Source: Bacteroidia bacterium (GTDB lineage: Bacteria > Bacteroidota > Bacteroidia > Flavobacteriales > Flavobacteriaceae). Taken from it: a stretch of 64,000 bases of DNA. The number at the start of each line of letters is the position of its first letter. The stretch's first letter is position 1. The stretch lies in the NCBI GenBank assembly GCA_030427865.1, contig JAUICK010000012.1, positions 1 through 64,000 on the forward strand, in the 5' to 3' direction. Both the position numbers and the translations under genes were made by a program. The notes under the pieces are model-generated. The model was not told the origin of the DNA, made no database searches, and worked only from the letters and a program-made list of their open reading frames with translations. This document shows positions 47,729 to 56,332 of this stretch, one piece after another.

Positions 47729-47795
47729 GTATAATTTGTTAAATAATAACTGTAAATTTGACTTGGATTTTACAATAAATTTACATTCCACATAG

Positions 47796-47803
47796 TAAAG
47801 ATA
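47796..47803 (-). promoter_or_regulatory. Candidate -7 element for the susC operon
   Basis: On the minus strand the bases are TATCTTTA, one base from TAnnTTTG, 67 bases before the susC ATG. The operator-like palindrome lies about 35-52 bases upstream of it, and no -33 TTG is seen. That layout suits a promoter needing an activator, but this is inference. Confidence 0.35.
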
Positions 47804-47837
47804 TAATGTAAAGCTGTATTTTCCACATGATAAAAGT

Positions 47838-47855
47838 CACGAAAACGGTTTCGTG
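47838..47855. promoter_or_regulatory. LacI-type operator candidate between susC and lacI
   Basis: CACGAAAACGGTTTCGTG is an 18-base near-perfect palindrome with a central CG, the form typical of LacI/GalR-family operators. It lies between the divergent susC and LacI-family genes. Its right half, read on the other strand, is ACGAAACCG, which recurs in the two sites after lacI. Confidence 0.65.
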
Positions 47856-47927
47856 TTAACAACTTTTTTTAACAAAAAACTATCATTTTAACAAAATAGA
47901 GTGTCAATATTTTTCTTTTAACAAAAA

Positions 47928-48950
47928 ATGAAGCAAAAAATTACTATTAAGACAATTGCTAAAGAATTAGGTGTTTCTACTTCTACTGTGTCTAAGGCTC
48001 TAAAAGATAGCCATGAGATTAGTATAGAAACTAAAGAAAAAATTCAAGCTTATGCCAACTTGTATAATTATAAACCTAACCATTTAGCACTTCAGCTTCG
48101 TAATCAAAAGACAAAAGTTATTGGTGTTATCTTGCCTAAAATTGTGCATCATTTTTTCTCTACAGTGATTAAAGGAATAGAAGATGGAGCCAATGCGAAA
48201 GGCTACAATATTATGGTGTGTTTCTCTAATGAATCTTATAAAAAAGAAGTAGAAACTTTAAAGGTTTTGTCTAACGGAAGTGTAGATGGGATTATTGTGT
48301 CTATAGCCAGTGAAACTCTTGAAAATAAAGACTTTAATCATTTTAAAGGGTTGGTTTCTGAGGAAATTCCTTTGGTGCTTTTTGATAGAGTTGTTGATGA
48401 TATTTTATGTGATAAAGTTGTTGTAGATGATGTAGGAGCAGGCTATAAAGCAACCAAACATTTGTTAGATAATGGTAGAAAAAAAATAGCATTAATTACC
48501 ACCCCAAAACACGTAAATGTAGGTACGCTAAGAAGACAAGGTTACGAAAAGGCTTTAATAGAAGAATACATTAAAGCAGATGAAAATATAATTGTAGAAA
48601 TTGATGAAGAAGCTAATATTAAAGAGCAAATTAGAAAAGTTTTTATACAAGAAATAGATGGTGTATTTGCCGTAAACGAAATTTATGCGGCAAAAGCAAT
48701 GAGAGTTGCAAAAGAAAAAGGATTAAAAGTACCTCAAGACCTTTCTGTTATTGGATTTACAGATGGTTTAATCTCTGAATATTCATCACCATCTATAACA
48801 ACTATTGCGCAACATGGTTTTACTATGGGTAAACAAGCTGTAGAATTATTGATTGAAAGAATAGAAAAGGAATCAGAGACTTTTAAACCTAAAAAGATTG
48901 TGATTTCCAGTGATTTAAAATTACGAGAATCTACGAAACCGTCGTCGTAG
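47928..48950 (+). CDS. LacI-family transcriptional regulator of the alpha-glucan locus
   Basis: The 340-residue protein has an N-terminal LacI helix-turn-helix (TIKTIAKELGVSTSTVSKALKDSHEIS, residues about 4-30) with the hinge-like segment YNYKPNHLALQLR. A periplasmic-binding-like effector domain follows (KTKVIGVILPKIVHHFFSTVIKGIEDGA, DGVFAVNEIYAAKAMRVAKEKGLKVPQDLSVIGFTDG). It sits exactly between the susC arm and the MFS-pgmB-GH65 arm, so control of both, with a maltose-type sugar as effector, is the natural inference. The last codons (RESTKPSS, TAG) are written within a site that recurs 41 bases downstream and that can also fold as a terminator. Confidence 0.92.
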   Translation: MKQKITIKTIAKELGVSTSTVSKALKDSHEISIETKEKIQAYANLYNYKPNHLALQLRNQKTKVIGVILPKIVHHFFSTVIKGIEDGANAKGYNIMVCFSNESYKKEVETLKVLSNGSVDGIIVSIASETLENKDFNHFKGLVSEEIPLVLFDRVVDDILCDKVVVDDVGAGYKATKHLLDNGRKKIALITTPKHVNVGTLRRQGYEKALIEEYIKADENIIVEIDEEANIKEQIRKVFIQEIDGVFAVNEIYAAKAMRVAKEKGLKVPQDLSVIGFTDGLISEYSSPSITTIAQHGFTMGKQAVELLIERIEKESETFKPKKIVISSDLKLRESTKPSS

Positions 48951-48957
48951 TTTTTTT
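48931..48957 (+). terminator. Hairpin at the lacI stop, terminator and possible operator
   Basis: CTACGAAACCGTCGTCGTAG (48931-48950) has a CTACGA/TCGTAG stem, overlaps the last codons and stop of lacI, and is followed by seven T. That is the form of an intrinsic terminator. Its core ACGAAACCG also matches half of the operator candidate upstream of susC, so it could bind the LacI protein as well. Confidence 0.6.
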
Positions 48958-48970
48958 GAAAATTACTGTT

Positions 48971-48992
48971 TTTACGAAACCGTCGTCGTAAA
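48971..48992 (+). promoter_or_regulatory. Second copy of the lacI-end site, upstream of the MFS gene
   Basis: An 18-base core, TACGAAACCGTCGTCGTA, repeats the site at 48932-48949 and here carries two extra pairing bases on each side and a T5 run after. It ends 38 bases before the -7 box of the MFS gene, a position suited to regulation. It can also fold as a hairpin. Confidence 0.55.
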
Positions 48993-49030
48993 TTTTTAAA
49001 TACTTTTAACTAAAAATCAAAGAAAAAATA

Positions 49031-49038
49031 TATCTTTG
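49031..49038 (+). promoter_or_regulatory. -7 element of the MFS-pgmB-GH65 operon
   Basis: TATCTTTG is a perfect TAnnTTTG match 97 bases before the MFS ATG. No -33 TTG is at the standard distance. The long leader contains a hairpin at 49089-49108. Confidence 0.55.
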
Positions 49039-49088
49039 AATCATAATACGATTTATCAATAAATTTCTTTCCACACTATAAATAAGTT

Positions 49089-49108
49089 GATAAGTCTAAA
49101 CACTTATC
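49089..49108 (+). other. Leader hairpin upstream of the MFS gene
   Basis: GATAAGT and ACTTATC form a 7-base stem with a 6-base loop in the predicted 5' leader, 27 bases before the ATG. It is AT-rich and has no T run, so it is not a terminator; it may influence mRNA stability or translation. Confidence 0.3.
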
Positions 49109-49135
49109 GTAGTATTCACTAAAATAATTACGATA

Positions 49136-50482
49136 ATGGAGAAGCGTAAATTAAGCTTCTGGCAAATCTGGAACATGAGTTTTGGATTTCTAGGAATACA
49201 AATGGGGTTCGCCCTTCAAAATGCTAACGCAAGTAGAATTTTACAAATTTTTGGAGCTGATGTTCATGAGCTTTCGTGGTTTTGGATTATCGCACCACTA
49301 ATGGGGTTGATTGTTCAGCCCATTATTGGTCATTACAGTGACAAAACTTGGAGCAAATTTGGAAGAAGAAAACCTTATTTTTTAATTGGAGCTATCTTAG
49401 CTTCAATTGGGTTAGTCTTAATGCCACAAGCAGATATTTTCATAGCTTTCTTACCTGCATTATGGGTGGGCGCTGGCTTTTTAATGATTATGGATGCTTC
49501 TTTTAATATTGCTATGGAGCCTTTTAGAGCTTTAGTAGGCGATAATTTAAGAACAGATCAAAGAACTTTAGGTTTTAGTGTTCAAACAGCTTTAATTGGT
49601 TTTGGGGCTGTAGTTGGTTCTTGGTTACCTTATGCGCTAACAAACTGGTTTGGAGTTTCTAATGAAACCTCAGCAGGCGTTGTTCCTGCAAACTTAATTT
49701 GGTCATTTATTATAGGGGCAGCTATTTTAATTATTTCTATTTTAGTTACGGTTACTACAACAAAAGAATATTCTCCAGAAGAATTAGCAAGTTTTGATAA
49801 TGATTCTGATGAAGTTTTTGAAGAAGAAAGTTCAAGTTTGATGGATATTTTTGATGATTTCAAAAAAATGCCAACAACAATGCGTCAATTAAGTTGGGTG
49901 CAATTCTTTTCTTGGTTTGGACTTTTTGGGATGTGGGTTTTTGCTACACCTGCCATTGCGCAACACATTTATGGTTTACCCCATACAGATAGTAGTAGTA
50001 CTACATACCAAGATGCAGGAGACTGGGTAGGAATACTTTTTGGTATTTATAATTTAGTATCAGCCTTTTATGCATTTGCTTTGCCTTACATCGCAAAGAA
50101 ATTAGGAAGAAAAAGAACACATTCTATTTCTTTAATTATTGGAGCTTTAGGACTTTTATCAATTTACATAATGCCAGATAAAAACTGGTTAATTGTTTCT
50201 ATGATTGGAGTTGGAATTGCTTGGGCAAGTATTTTAGCAATGCCTTATGCAATTTTAGCAGGTTCAATTTCAGCTAAAAAAATGGGTGTTTACATGGGGA
50301 TTTTTAATTTCTTTATTGTAATTCCTCAGATTATCAATGCATTAATTGGTGGTCCATTAGTAAAATACGCATATAATAACGAAGCCATTTTTGCATTAGT
50401 TATTAGTGGATTTAGTTTCTTAATTGCTGCAGCTTTAGTCTACAAGGTAAAAGATGTAGATGATGTAGTACAATCAAATTAA
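49136..50482 (+). CDS. MFS transporter of the SLC45/maltose-type group
   Basis: The 448-residue protein has about twelve hydrophobic helices. Signatures in the first half are FWQIWNMSFGFLGIQMGFALQNANASRIL and PIIGHYSDKTWSKFGRRKPYFLIGA, which are typical of the SLC45/sucrose-maltose carriers found in Bacteroidota alpha-glucan loci. It should move maltose or short maltodextrins across the inner membrane to the cytoplasmic phosphorylase. A charged loop (DNDSDEVFEEESSSLMDIFDDF) separates the two halves. The pgmB start follows one base after its stop, confirming co-expression. Confidence 0.9.
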   Translation: MEKRKLSFWQIWNMSFGFLGIQMGFALQNANASRILQIFGADVHELSWFWIIAPLMGLIVQPIIGHYSDKTWSKFGRRKPYFLIGAILASIGLVLMPQADIFIAFLPALWVGAGFLMIMDASFNIAMEPFRALVGDNLRTDQRTLGFSVQTALIGFGAVVGSWLPYALTNWFGVSNETSAGVVPANLIWSFIIGAAILIISILVTVTTTKEYSPEELASFDNDSDEVFEEESSSLMDIFDDFKKMPTTMRQLSWVQFFSWFGLFGMWVFATPAIAQHIYGLPHTDSSSTTYQDAGDWVGILFGIYNLVSAFYAFALPYIAKKLGRKRTHSISLIIGALGLLSIYIMPDKNWLIVSMIGVGIAWASILAMPYAILAGSISAKKMGVYMGIFNFFIVIPQIINALIGGPLVKYAYNNEAIFALVISGFSFLIAAALVYKVKDVDDVVQSN

Positions 50483-50483
50483 A

Positions 50484-51140
50484 ATGAAAAAAGCATTTAT
50501 ATTCGATTTGGATGGTGTTATTGTAGACACTGCCAAATATCATTATTTAGCTTGGAAAAAGTTGGCTAATGAATTAGGGTTCGAATTTACCACAGCACAA
50601 AACGAATTGTTTAAAGGCGTTAGTAGAAAACGTTGTTTACATATTTTATTAAACGACATTGGTAAAGTAGATTATACACAAGAACAATTTGATACTTGGA
50701 TGATTGAGAAAAATCTTGATTATTTAGAGTATATCAAAAATATGGATGCATCCGAAATTTTACCAGATGTTCCTAAAGTTTTAAAGTTTTTAAAAGAAAG
50801 TAACATTCCAATTGCTCTTGGGTCAGCAAGTAAAAATGCACAACCTATTTTAGAAAAAGTAGGTTTGTTGCCTTATTTCGATACCATTGTAGATGGAAAT
50901 AATGTTACAAAAGCAAAACCAGACCCAGAAGTATTTTTGTTAGCAGCAAAACAATTGGGTGTAAATGCTGAAGATTGTATTGTGTTTGAAGACGCTGTTG
51001 CTGGTGTAGAAGCTGCAAATGCTGCAGAAATGGTAAGTATAGGTATTGGTGATGATAAAGTGTTATCTCACGCAAAATTTAACTTTAAAGATTTCACAGA
51101 AATCAGTACCGATTTTATTACAAAATTAATAGTTAGTTAA
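50484..51140 (+). CDS. pgmB: Beta-phosphoglucomutase
   Basis: This 218-residue HAD-family enzyme converts beta-glucose 1-phosphate to glucose 6-phosphate through a phospho-aspartate. The nucleophile D8 and acid/base D10 are in FDLDGVIVDTAKYH; GSASKNAQPILEKVGL, KAKPDPEVFLLAAKQLG and FEDAVAGVEAANAA are the remaining HAD motifs. The cap residues after the first motif match beta-PGM rather than generic phosphatases. GH65 phosphorylases release beta-glucose 1-phosphate, so the adjacent GH65 gene supplies its substrate. The protein is cytoplasmic. Confidence 0.95.
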   Translation: MKKAFIFDLDGVIVDTAKYHYLAWKKLANELGFEFTTAQNELFKGVSRKRCLHILLNDIGKVDYTQEQFDTWMIEKNLDYLEYIKNMDASEILPDVPKVLKFLKESNIPIALGSASKNAQPILEKVGLLPYFDTIVDGNNVTKAKPDPEVFLLAAKQLGVNAEDCIVFEDAVAGVEAANAAEMVSIGIGDDKVLSHAKFNFKDFTEISTDFITKLIVS

Positions 51141-51243
51141 TAGAACATAGAGTTTAGAAACAAGAAAAGAGAATCTTTCTAAAGAACTTTTAGGTTTATC
51201 TTTATCCTTTCTTCTCTGTTCTTTTCTCTCAAAAAGAAAAAAA

Positions 51244-53550
51244 ATGAATCAAGATTATATCATACCTAATGCTTGGTCAATCCTCGAAGAAGGATTTGAT
51301 GCAACCATGGTAAAATCTTCAGAAAGCTTGTTTAGCATTGGTAATGGAGCCATGGGACAACGTGCAAATTTCGAAGAAACATATACAGGAGATACTTTTC
51401 AAGGAAGTTATATTGCAGGAGTGTATTATCCTGATAAAACACGTGTTGGGTGGTGGAAAAACGGATATCCAGAGTATTTTGCAAAAGTGCTAAATGCACC
51501 TAATTGGATAGGAATAAACGTTACAATTAATAATGAAGAATTAGACTTACATTCGTGTAAAAAAGTGTCTAATTTTAAGCGAGAACTCAACATGAAAGAA
51601 GGTTGGTTGTCTCGTAGTTTTGTAGCAGAATTACAAAACGGCATCAAAATAAAAGTAGAAACCAAACGTTTTTTAAGTTTAGAATTAGATGAAGTGGGTG
51701 CAATTAGCTATGCAGTTACTCCATTAAATTCAAATGCCAAAATTACGTTTTCACCATATTTAGATGCAGGTATTACTAATGAAGATACCAATTGGGATGA
51801 CCAATTTTGGGATGTTTTAGAAGTAAATCAAAACAATCAGCAATCTTTTATTCAAGCACGTACAATGAAAACGCATTTTTATACGTGTACATTTATGCAA
51901 TCAAGACTGTTTGTTGATAATGAAGAGGTTTTAACAGATTGCAATAATCAAAAAACAGAAAAAACCGCAACTTGCACATATCAACAAAAAATCAACCAAA
52001 ATCAAACGTATACCATCCACAAATTTGGTGGCTATGTTGTGGATAGAAACCACAATAAAAACGAATTAGTAGCAGTTGCAAAAGATGTTTTAGACAAAGC
52101 TGTAAGTTTTGGCTTTGATGCTTTATTAGAAATGCAAAAGCAATCTTGGGCACAAATCTGGAACATGTCAGACATTACCATAGAAGGCGATGTAAAAGCG
52201 CAACAAGGCATTCGTTTTAATATTTTTCAACTAAATCAGACCTATTTGGGTACAGATGCGACTTTAAATATTGGTCCAAAAGGATTTACAGGCGAAAAAT
52301 ATGGAGGAAGTACTTATTGGGATACAGAAGCCTATTGCATTCCTTTTTATATGGCAACTAAAGACCAATCTGTTGCAAGAACTTTGTTAGAATACAGATA
52401 TAAACATTTGGATAAAGCGATTGAAAATGCTGAGAAATTGGGTTTTACAAATGGTGCTGCTTTGTATCCAATGGTTACAATGAATGGAGAAGAATGCCAT
52501 AATGAATGGGAAATTACTTTTGAAGAAATTCACAGAAATGGCGCCATAGCATTTGCCATTTACAATTACCACAGGTTTACAGAAGATTATTCTTACATCC
52601 CAGAAAAAGGATTGGAAGTACTAATAGGGATTGCTCGTTTTTGGCATCAAAGAGTAAACTTCTCTACAGACAAAAATAAATATGTAATGTTAGGAGTAAC
52701 TGGCCCTAATGAATACGAAAATAACGTAAACAATAATTGGTATACAAATTACATCGCAAAATGGTGTATAGAGTATGCTTTAGAAAATATCGAGATTGTA
52801 AAAACTGACCATATTTCTGATTATTTTAGAATTAAAGAGAAAGTTAATTTTACTGATGATGAATTATCTTCTTGGAAAAAAGTGGCTGATAATATGTACT
52901 TTCCGTATTCAGAAAAACATAATGTTTTCTTACAACAAGATGGTTTTTTAGATAAAGAATTAATTACAGTTGCAGATTTAGACAAAAGTCAAAGACCTAT
53001 CAATCAAAAATGGAGTTGGGACAGAATTTTACGTTCACCATACATCAAACAAGCAGATACTTTGCAAGGTTTTTATATGTTTGAAGATCATTTTTCTACG
53101 GAAGAATTAGAGCGTCATTTCGATTTTTACGAGCCATTTACCGTTCACGAAAGTTCTCTTTCTCCTTGTGTACATAGTATTCAGGCTGCAAAGTTAGACA
53201 GAATGGAACAGGCATATACGTTTTATTTAAGAACTTCACGTTTAGATTTAGACGATTACAATCACGAAGTAGAAGAAGGTTTACATATTACTTCTATGGC
53301 TGGAACTTGGATGAGTATTGTAGAAGGTTTTGGAGGTATGAGAGTGCTAAATAATACACTTTCTTTTTCGCCAAAAATTCCTAAAGGATGGAACTCGTAT
53401 TCGTTTAAAGTAAACTTTAGAAATCAAGTAATTACCGTAAATGTTACCCAAAAAGGAACTCATTTTGAGATTGATGGAAAAAAGGAAATTCAAATTTTGG
53501 TGAATGGAGAGCTTATAACACTTACGCCAAATAGTTTGCAAAAAGTATAA
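51244..53550 (+). CDS. GH65 disaccharide phosphorylase, probably maltose phosphorylase
   Basis: This 768-residue cytoplasmic enzyme has the GH65 fold: an N-terminal beta-sandwich, an (alpha/alpha)6 barrel and a small C-terminal beta-domain. The segment ECHNEWEITFEEIHRNGA (around E423) holds the conserved acidic residue of the family. KYGGSTYWDTEAYCIPFYM, TGPNEYENNVNNNWYTN and TVHESSLSPCVHS are further signatures. Phosphorolysis of maltose gives glucose and beta-glucose 1-phosphate, which pgmB uses. No signal peptide is present. Kojibiose, nigerose or trehalose specificity is possible, but the starch-type neighbours favour maltose. The 103-base gap before it shows no clear promoter. Confidence 0.93.
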   Translation: MNQDYIIPNAWSILEEGFDATMVKSSESLFSIGNGAMGQRANFEETYTGDTFQGSYIAGVYYPDKTRVGWWKNGYPEYFAKVLNAPNWIGINVTINNEELDLHSCKKVSNFKRELNMKEGWLSRSFVAELQNGIKIKVETKRFLSLELDEVGAISYAVTPLNSNAKITFSPYLDAGITNEDTNWDDQFWDVLEVNQNNQQSFIQARTMKTHFYTCTFMQSRLFVDNEEVLTDCNNQKTEKTATCTYQQKINQNQTYTIHKFGGYVVDRNHNKNELVAVAKDVLDKAVSFGFDALLEMQKQSWAQIWNMSDITIEGDVKAQQGIRFNIFQLNQTYLGTDATLNIGPKGFTGEKYGGSTYWDTEAYCIPFYMATKDQSVARTLLEYRYKHLDKAIENAEKLGFTNGAALYPMVTMNGEECHNEWEITFEEIHRNGAIAFAIYNYHRFTEDYSYIPEKGLEVLIGIARFWHQRVNFSTDKNKYVMLGVTGPNEYENNVNNNWYTNYIAKWCIEYALENIEIVKTDHISDYFRIKEKVNFTDDELSSWKKVADNMYFPYSEKHNVFLQQDGFLDKELITVADLDKSQRPINQKWSWDRILRSPYIKQADTLQGFYMFEDHFSTEELERHFDFYEPFTVHESSLSPCVHSIQAAKLDRMEQAYTFYLRTSRLDLDDYNHEVEEGLHITSMAGTWMSIVEGFGGMRVLNNTLSFSPKIPKGWNSYSFKVNFRNQVITVNVTQKGTHFEIDGKKEIQILVNGELITLTPNSLQKV

Positions 53551-53556
53551 CTAATT

Positions 53557-53589
53557 AAACCTCAAAGGTTTTAAAAACCTTTGAGGTTT
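53557..53589. repeat. REP-like palindrome 1
   Basis: AAACCTCAAAGGTTTT and its exact complement are separated by one base. The palindrome follows the GH65 stop and lies just before the RAYT gene. Related palindromes occur at 54208, 56229, 57315 and 62738. Confidence 0.85.
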
Positions 53590-53613
53590 CAATAATTAAA
53601 AAATAAAACAAAT

Positions 53614-54195
53614 ATGGAAAAATACGATGTTTTAGAACCTGACCATTTTTACCATATTTACAATAGAGGAAATAATAAAGAAAATTTATTTTTTGAAGAA
53701 AGCAACTATTTACATTTTTTAAATTTAGTAAAAAAACATATTGTACCCATAGCAGATGTTTATGCATATTGTTTATTAAAAAACCATTTTCATCTTCTAA
53801 TTAAAATGAAGTCTATAGAAGAATTGTCTTCTATAAAAATAAATTTAGAAAAATTATCGCAACCTTTTTCTAATTTGTTTAATGCGTATACAAAAGCTAT
53901 CAACAAAAAATATAATAGAGAAGGAAGTTTATTTAAAGTAAGGTTCAAAAGAAATCGAATTACGGATGTAAATTATTTAAGAAATGTAATTTGTTATATT
54001 CATTTAAACCCATACAAACACAGATTTACTAACAATTATCAAGAATATTTATATTCTTCTTTTAGGTCAATTTTATCCTCAAAATCTACAATTTTGAAGC
54101 GCGAAGAAATTATTGAGTTATTTGATGATAAAGAGAATTTTAAATATGTGCATTTAGAGTTTGAAAAGAGTAATCATTTTGAAGAATTAGATTAG
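53614..54195 (+). CDS. REP-associated tyrosine transposase (RAYT, IS200-like Y1 family)
   Basis: The 193-residue protein has the Y1/HUH signature: the H58-F-H60 pair in KNHFHLLIK, an N-terminal HFYHIYNRGNNKENLF and the RAYT-type segment AYTKAINKKYNREGSLFKVRFKRN with candidate tyrosines Y92 and Y100. CYIHLNPYKHRF is also typical. RAYTs are single-copy domesticated relatives of IS200/IS605 transposases that act on REP palindromes. Here the gene is flanked by two such palindromes and interrupts a row of glucan enzymes without breaking any. It appears intact. Confidence 0.88.
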   Translation: MEKYDVLEPDHFYHIYNRGNNKENLFFEESNYLHFLNLVKKHIVPIADVYAYCLLKNHFHLLIKMKSIEELSSIKINLEKLSQPFSNLFNAYTKAINKKYNREGSLFKVRFKRNRITDVNYLRNVICYIHLNPYKHRFTNNYQEYLYSSFRSILSSKSTILKREEIIELFDDKENFKYVHLEFEKSNHFEELD

Positions 54196-54207
54196 ATACT
54201 AACTAAC

Positions 54208-54241
54208 AAAACCTCAAAAGGTTTAAAAGCCTTTTGGGTTT
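54208..54241. repeat. REP-like palindrome 2 (diverged)
   Basis: AAACCTCAAAAGGTTT is followed by AAAAGCCTTTTGGGTTT, an imperfect version of the palindrome at 53557. It lies just after the RAYT stop. Confidence 0.75.
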
Positions 54242-54255
54242 CAAAAAAGCAAATA

Positions 54256-56208
54256 ATGAAACTACTAAAGATTATTTTACTAATTTGTTTGGCATCCACA
54301 ATTTCCTGTAAAAAGACAGAAACTGAAAAAAGTATTGCAGAAATTCCTGTTTCAAATACTTCTGTAGAAAGGGTAGAACCTCCACATTGGTGGGTAGACA
54401 TGGAGAATAATGAATTACAGCTTTTAGTTCATCATCCAAATATTTCTGACTATACTCCAGAAATAAATTACCAAGGAATTTCAATTGCAAAAGTTACACC
54501 TTCAGAAAAAAGTAAAAACTATTTATTTATTGATGTAATAATAGCTGAAAATGCATCAGCAGGTAAATTTGATATCACTTTTAAAAAAGATAATTCAGAG
54601 AATTTAATTCACACTTATCAATTAAAAGAAAGAGTAAAATCTGCAGAAGATTACAAAGGTTTTGATAGTGCTGATGCGATTTATTTAATTACTCCAGACA
54701 GATTTACAAATGCTGATGAATCTAATGATAGAGTACCAAATTTAAAAGATCAATCTTTAGATAGAACAGATGGCTATAAAAGACATGGAGGAGATTTACA
54801 AGGAATCATAAATGGAATAAATTACATTTCAGATTTAGGTTTTACAGCTGTTTGGCCAACTCCAGTGTTACTAAATGATATGCCTCAAGGCTCCTATCAT
54901 GGGTATGCAATTACAGATTATTATCAAGTGGATCCGCGTTTTGGAACAATGAATGATTATAAAGAATTAGCTGATAAATTGCGCCAAAAAGGAATGAAAC
55001 TCATTATGGATCAAGTGGCTAATCATTGTGGATTAGAACATTGGTGGATGAAAGACATCCCTTTTTCTGATTGGGTAAATCATCAAAAAAATTACGAAGA
55101 CAATATTGACAATTGGAACTATAAAACCAACATAGGTTCCAATCATAGAAGAACTACCAATCAAGATTTGTATGCTTCAGAAGCAGATAGAAAAGGAAAT
55201 AACGAAGGTTGGTTTGTGTCTGGAATGCCAGATTTGAATCAACGAAATCCTTTTATGGCAAAGTACATCATTCAAAATTCAATTTGGTGGATAGAAACCT
55301 TGGGTTTGGGTGGAATTCGTCAAGACACCTATCCTTATCCAGATAAAGATTTTATGGCAAATTGGGCAGGAGCTATTATGAACGAATATCCTAATTTTTC
55401 TATAGTTGGAGAAGAGTGGAGTTACAATCCGTTGTTAGTGGGTTATTGGCAAACAGGCGCAAATAATAAAGATGGTTATGAGTCTAATTTAAAATCTACA
55501 ATGGATTTTCCGATGCAAAAAGCAATTATAGACGGACTTAACGAAAAAGAATCTTGGGACAAAGGTTTGGTAAAATTATACGAAGGTTTGGCCAACGATT
55601 TTCATTACGCAACACCAAAAGATATCATGGCTTTTTTAGACAATCACGATAAAAGTAGATTGTACACAGAAGTTGGAGAAGATTTTACAAAAGCAAAAAT
55701 GGCATTGAGTTATTTGTTGATGTTACCAAGAATTCCGCAAGTTTATTACGGAACAGAAATTTTGATGGATGATACTGCAAAACCTGGAGATCATGGTTTA
55801 ATTAGAACCGATTTTCCTGGAGGATGGAAAGGAGATAAAGTAAATGCTTTTACAGGAGAAGGATTAACAAATCAACAAAAAGAAATGCAATCTTTTACCA
55901 AAAAAGTGTTGAATTATCGCAAAAATAGTGCTGCCATTCAAGATGGAAAAACCATTCATTTTGCACCTTTTATGGGAACGTATTTTTTGTTTAGAATTAA
56001 AGATGATGAAACAGTTGTACATATCATCAATAAAAATAAACAACCCATTACCATAGATTTAAAACGCTATGCAGAAGTTGGTTTAAAAGGAAAAACTTTA
56101 AAAAATATAATTACAGGTAAAGAGTTTATTTGGGGCGATGCCATTGATTTAGGCGATGCCATTGATTTAAAAGAAAAAGGAAGCCTTATTTTAACAACAA
56201 AATTATAA
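54256..56208 (+). CDS. GH13 cyclomaltodextrinase/neopullulanase-like lipoprotein (SusA type)
   Basis: This 650-residue enzyme has a lipobox (LASTISCKKTE) and an N-terminal cyclomaltodextrinase-type domain at about residues 35-135 (VERVEPPHWWVDMENNELQLLVHH). A GH13 barrel follows. Catalytic residues are D357 in GGIRQDTYPYP, E386 in VGEEWSYNP and D465 in FLDNHDKSR; DQVANHCGLEHWW is the conserved region I segment. It should hydrolyse imported oligosaccharides or cyclodextrins in the periplasm or on a membrane face. Near the C terminus an 18-base tandem duplication (56134-56169) repeats GDAIDL. Confidence 0.92.
   Translation: MKLLKIILLICLASTISCKKTETEKSIAEIPVSNTSVERVEPPHWWVDMENNELQLLVHHPNISDYTPEINYQGISIAKVTPSEKSKNYLFIDVIIAENASAGKFDITFKKDNSENLIHTYQLKERVKSAEDYKGFDSADAIYLITPDRFTNADESNDRVPNLKDQSLDRTDGYKRHGGDLQGIINGINYISDLGFTAVWPTPVLLNDMPQGSYHGYAITDYYQVDPRFGTMNDYKELADKLRQKGMKLIMDQVANHCGLEHWWMKDIPFSDWVNHQKNYEDNIDNWNYKTNIGSNHRRTTNQDLYASEADRKGNNEGWFVSGMPDLNQRNPFMAKYIIQNSIWWIETLGLGGIRQDTYPYPDKDFMANWAGAIMNEYPNFSIVGEEWSYNPLLVGYWQTGANNKDGYESNLKSTMDFPMQKAIIDGLNEKESWDKGLVKLYEGLANDFHYATPKDIMAFLDNHDKSRLYTEVGEDFTKAKMALSYLLMLPRIPQVYYGTEILMDDTAKPGDHGLIRTDFPGGWKGDKVNAFTGEGLTNQQKEMQSFTKKVLNYRKNSAAIQDGKTIHFAPFMGTYFLFRIKDDETVVHIINKNKQPITIDLKRYAEVGLKGKTLKNIITGKEFIWGDAIDLGDAIDLKEKGSLILTTKL
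56134..56169. repeat. 18-bp tandem duplication inside the GH13 lipoprotein gene
   Basis: GGCGATGCCATTGATTTA occurs twice without a gap and adds six residues (GDAIDL) in frame near the C terminus. The two copies are identical, so the event is recent. Confidence 0.95.
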
Positions 56209-56217
56209 TATACACAG

Positions 56218-56261
56218 AAACCTCAAAGAAACCTCAAAGGTTTTAAAAACCTTTGAGGTTT
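56218..56261. repeat. REP-like palindrome 3 with an extra half unit
   Basis: A full palindrome, AAACCTCAAAGGTTTT with its complement (56229-56261), is preceded directly by a partial copy AAACCTCAAAG at 56218. It lies between the GH13 lipoprotein and the esterase gene. Confidence 0.85.
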
Positions 56262-56332
56262 AAAAAAAGCAAACTGTCAGTTCGAGTGAATTTATGAGGA
56301 ACGAATAAATTAGTATCGAGAACTTTTTAATT

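Noticed and set aside
47729..47791. Longer SusC start at 47791
   Set aside because: It would put 21 residues before a normal signal peptide, and these codons cover the promoter-proximal leader; the ATG at 47728 fits better.
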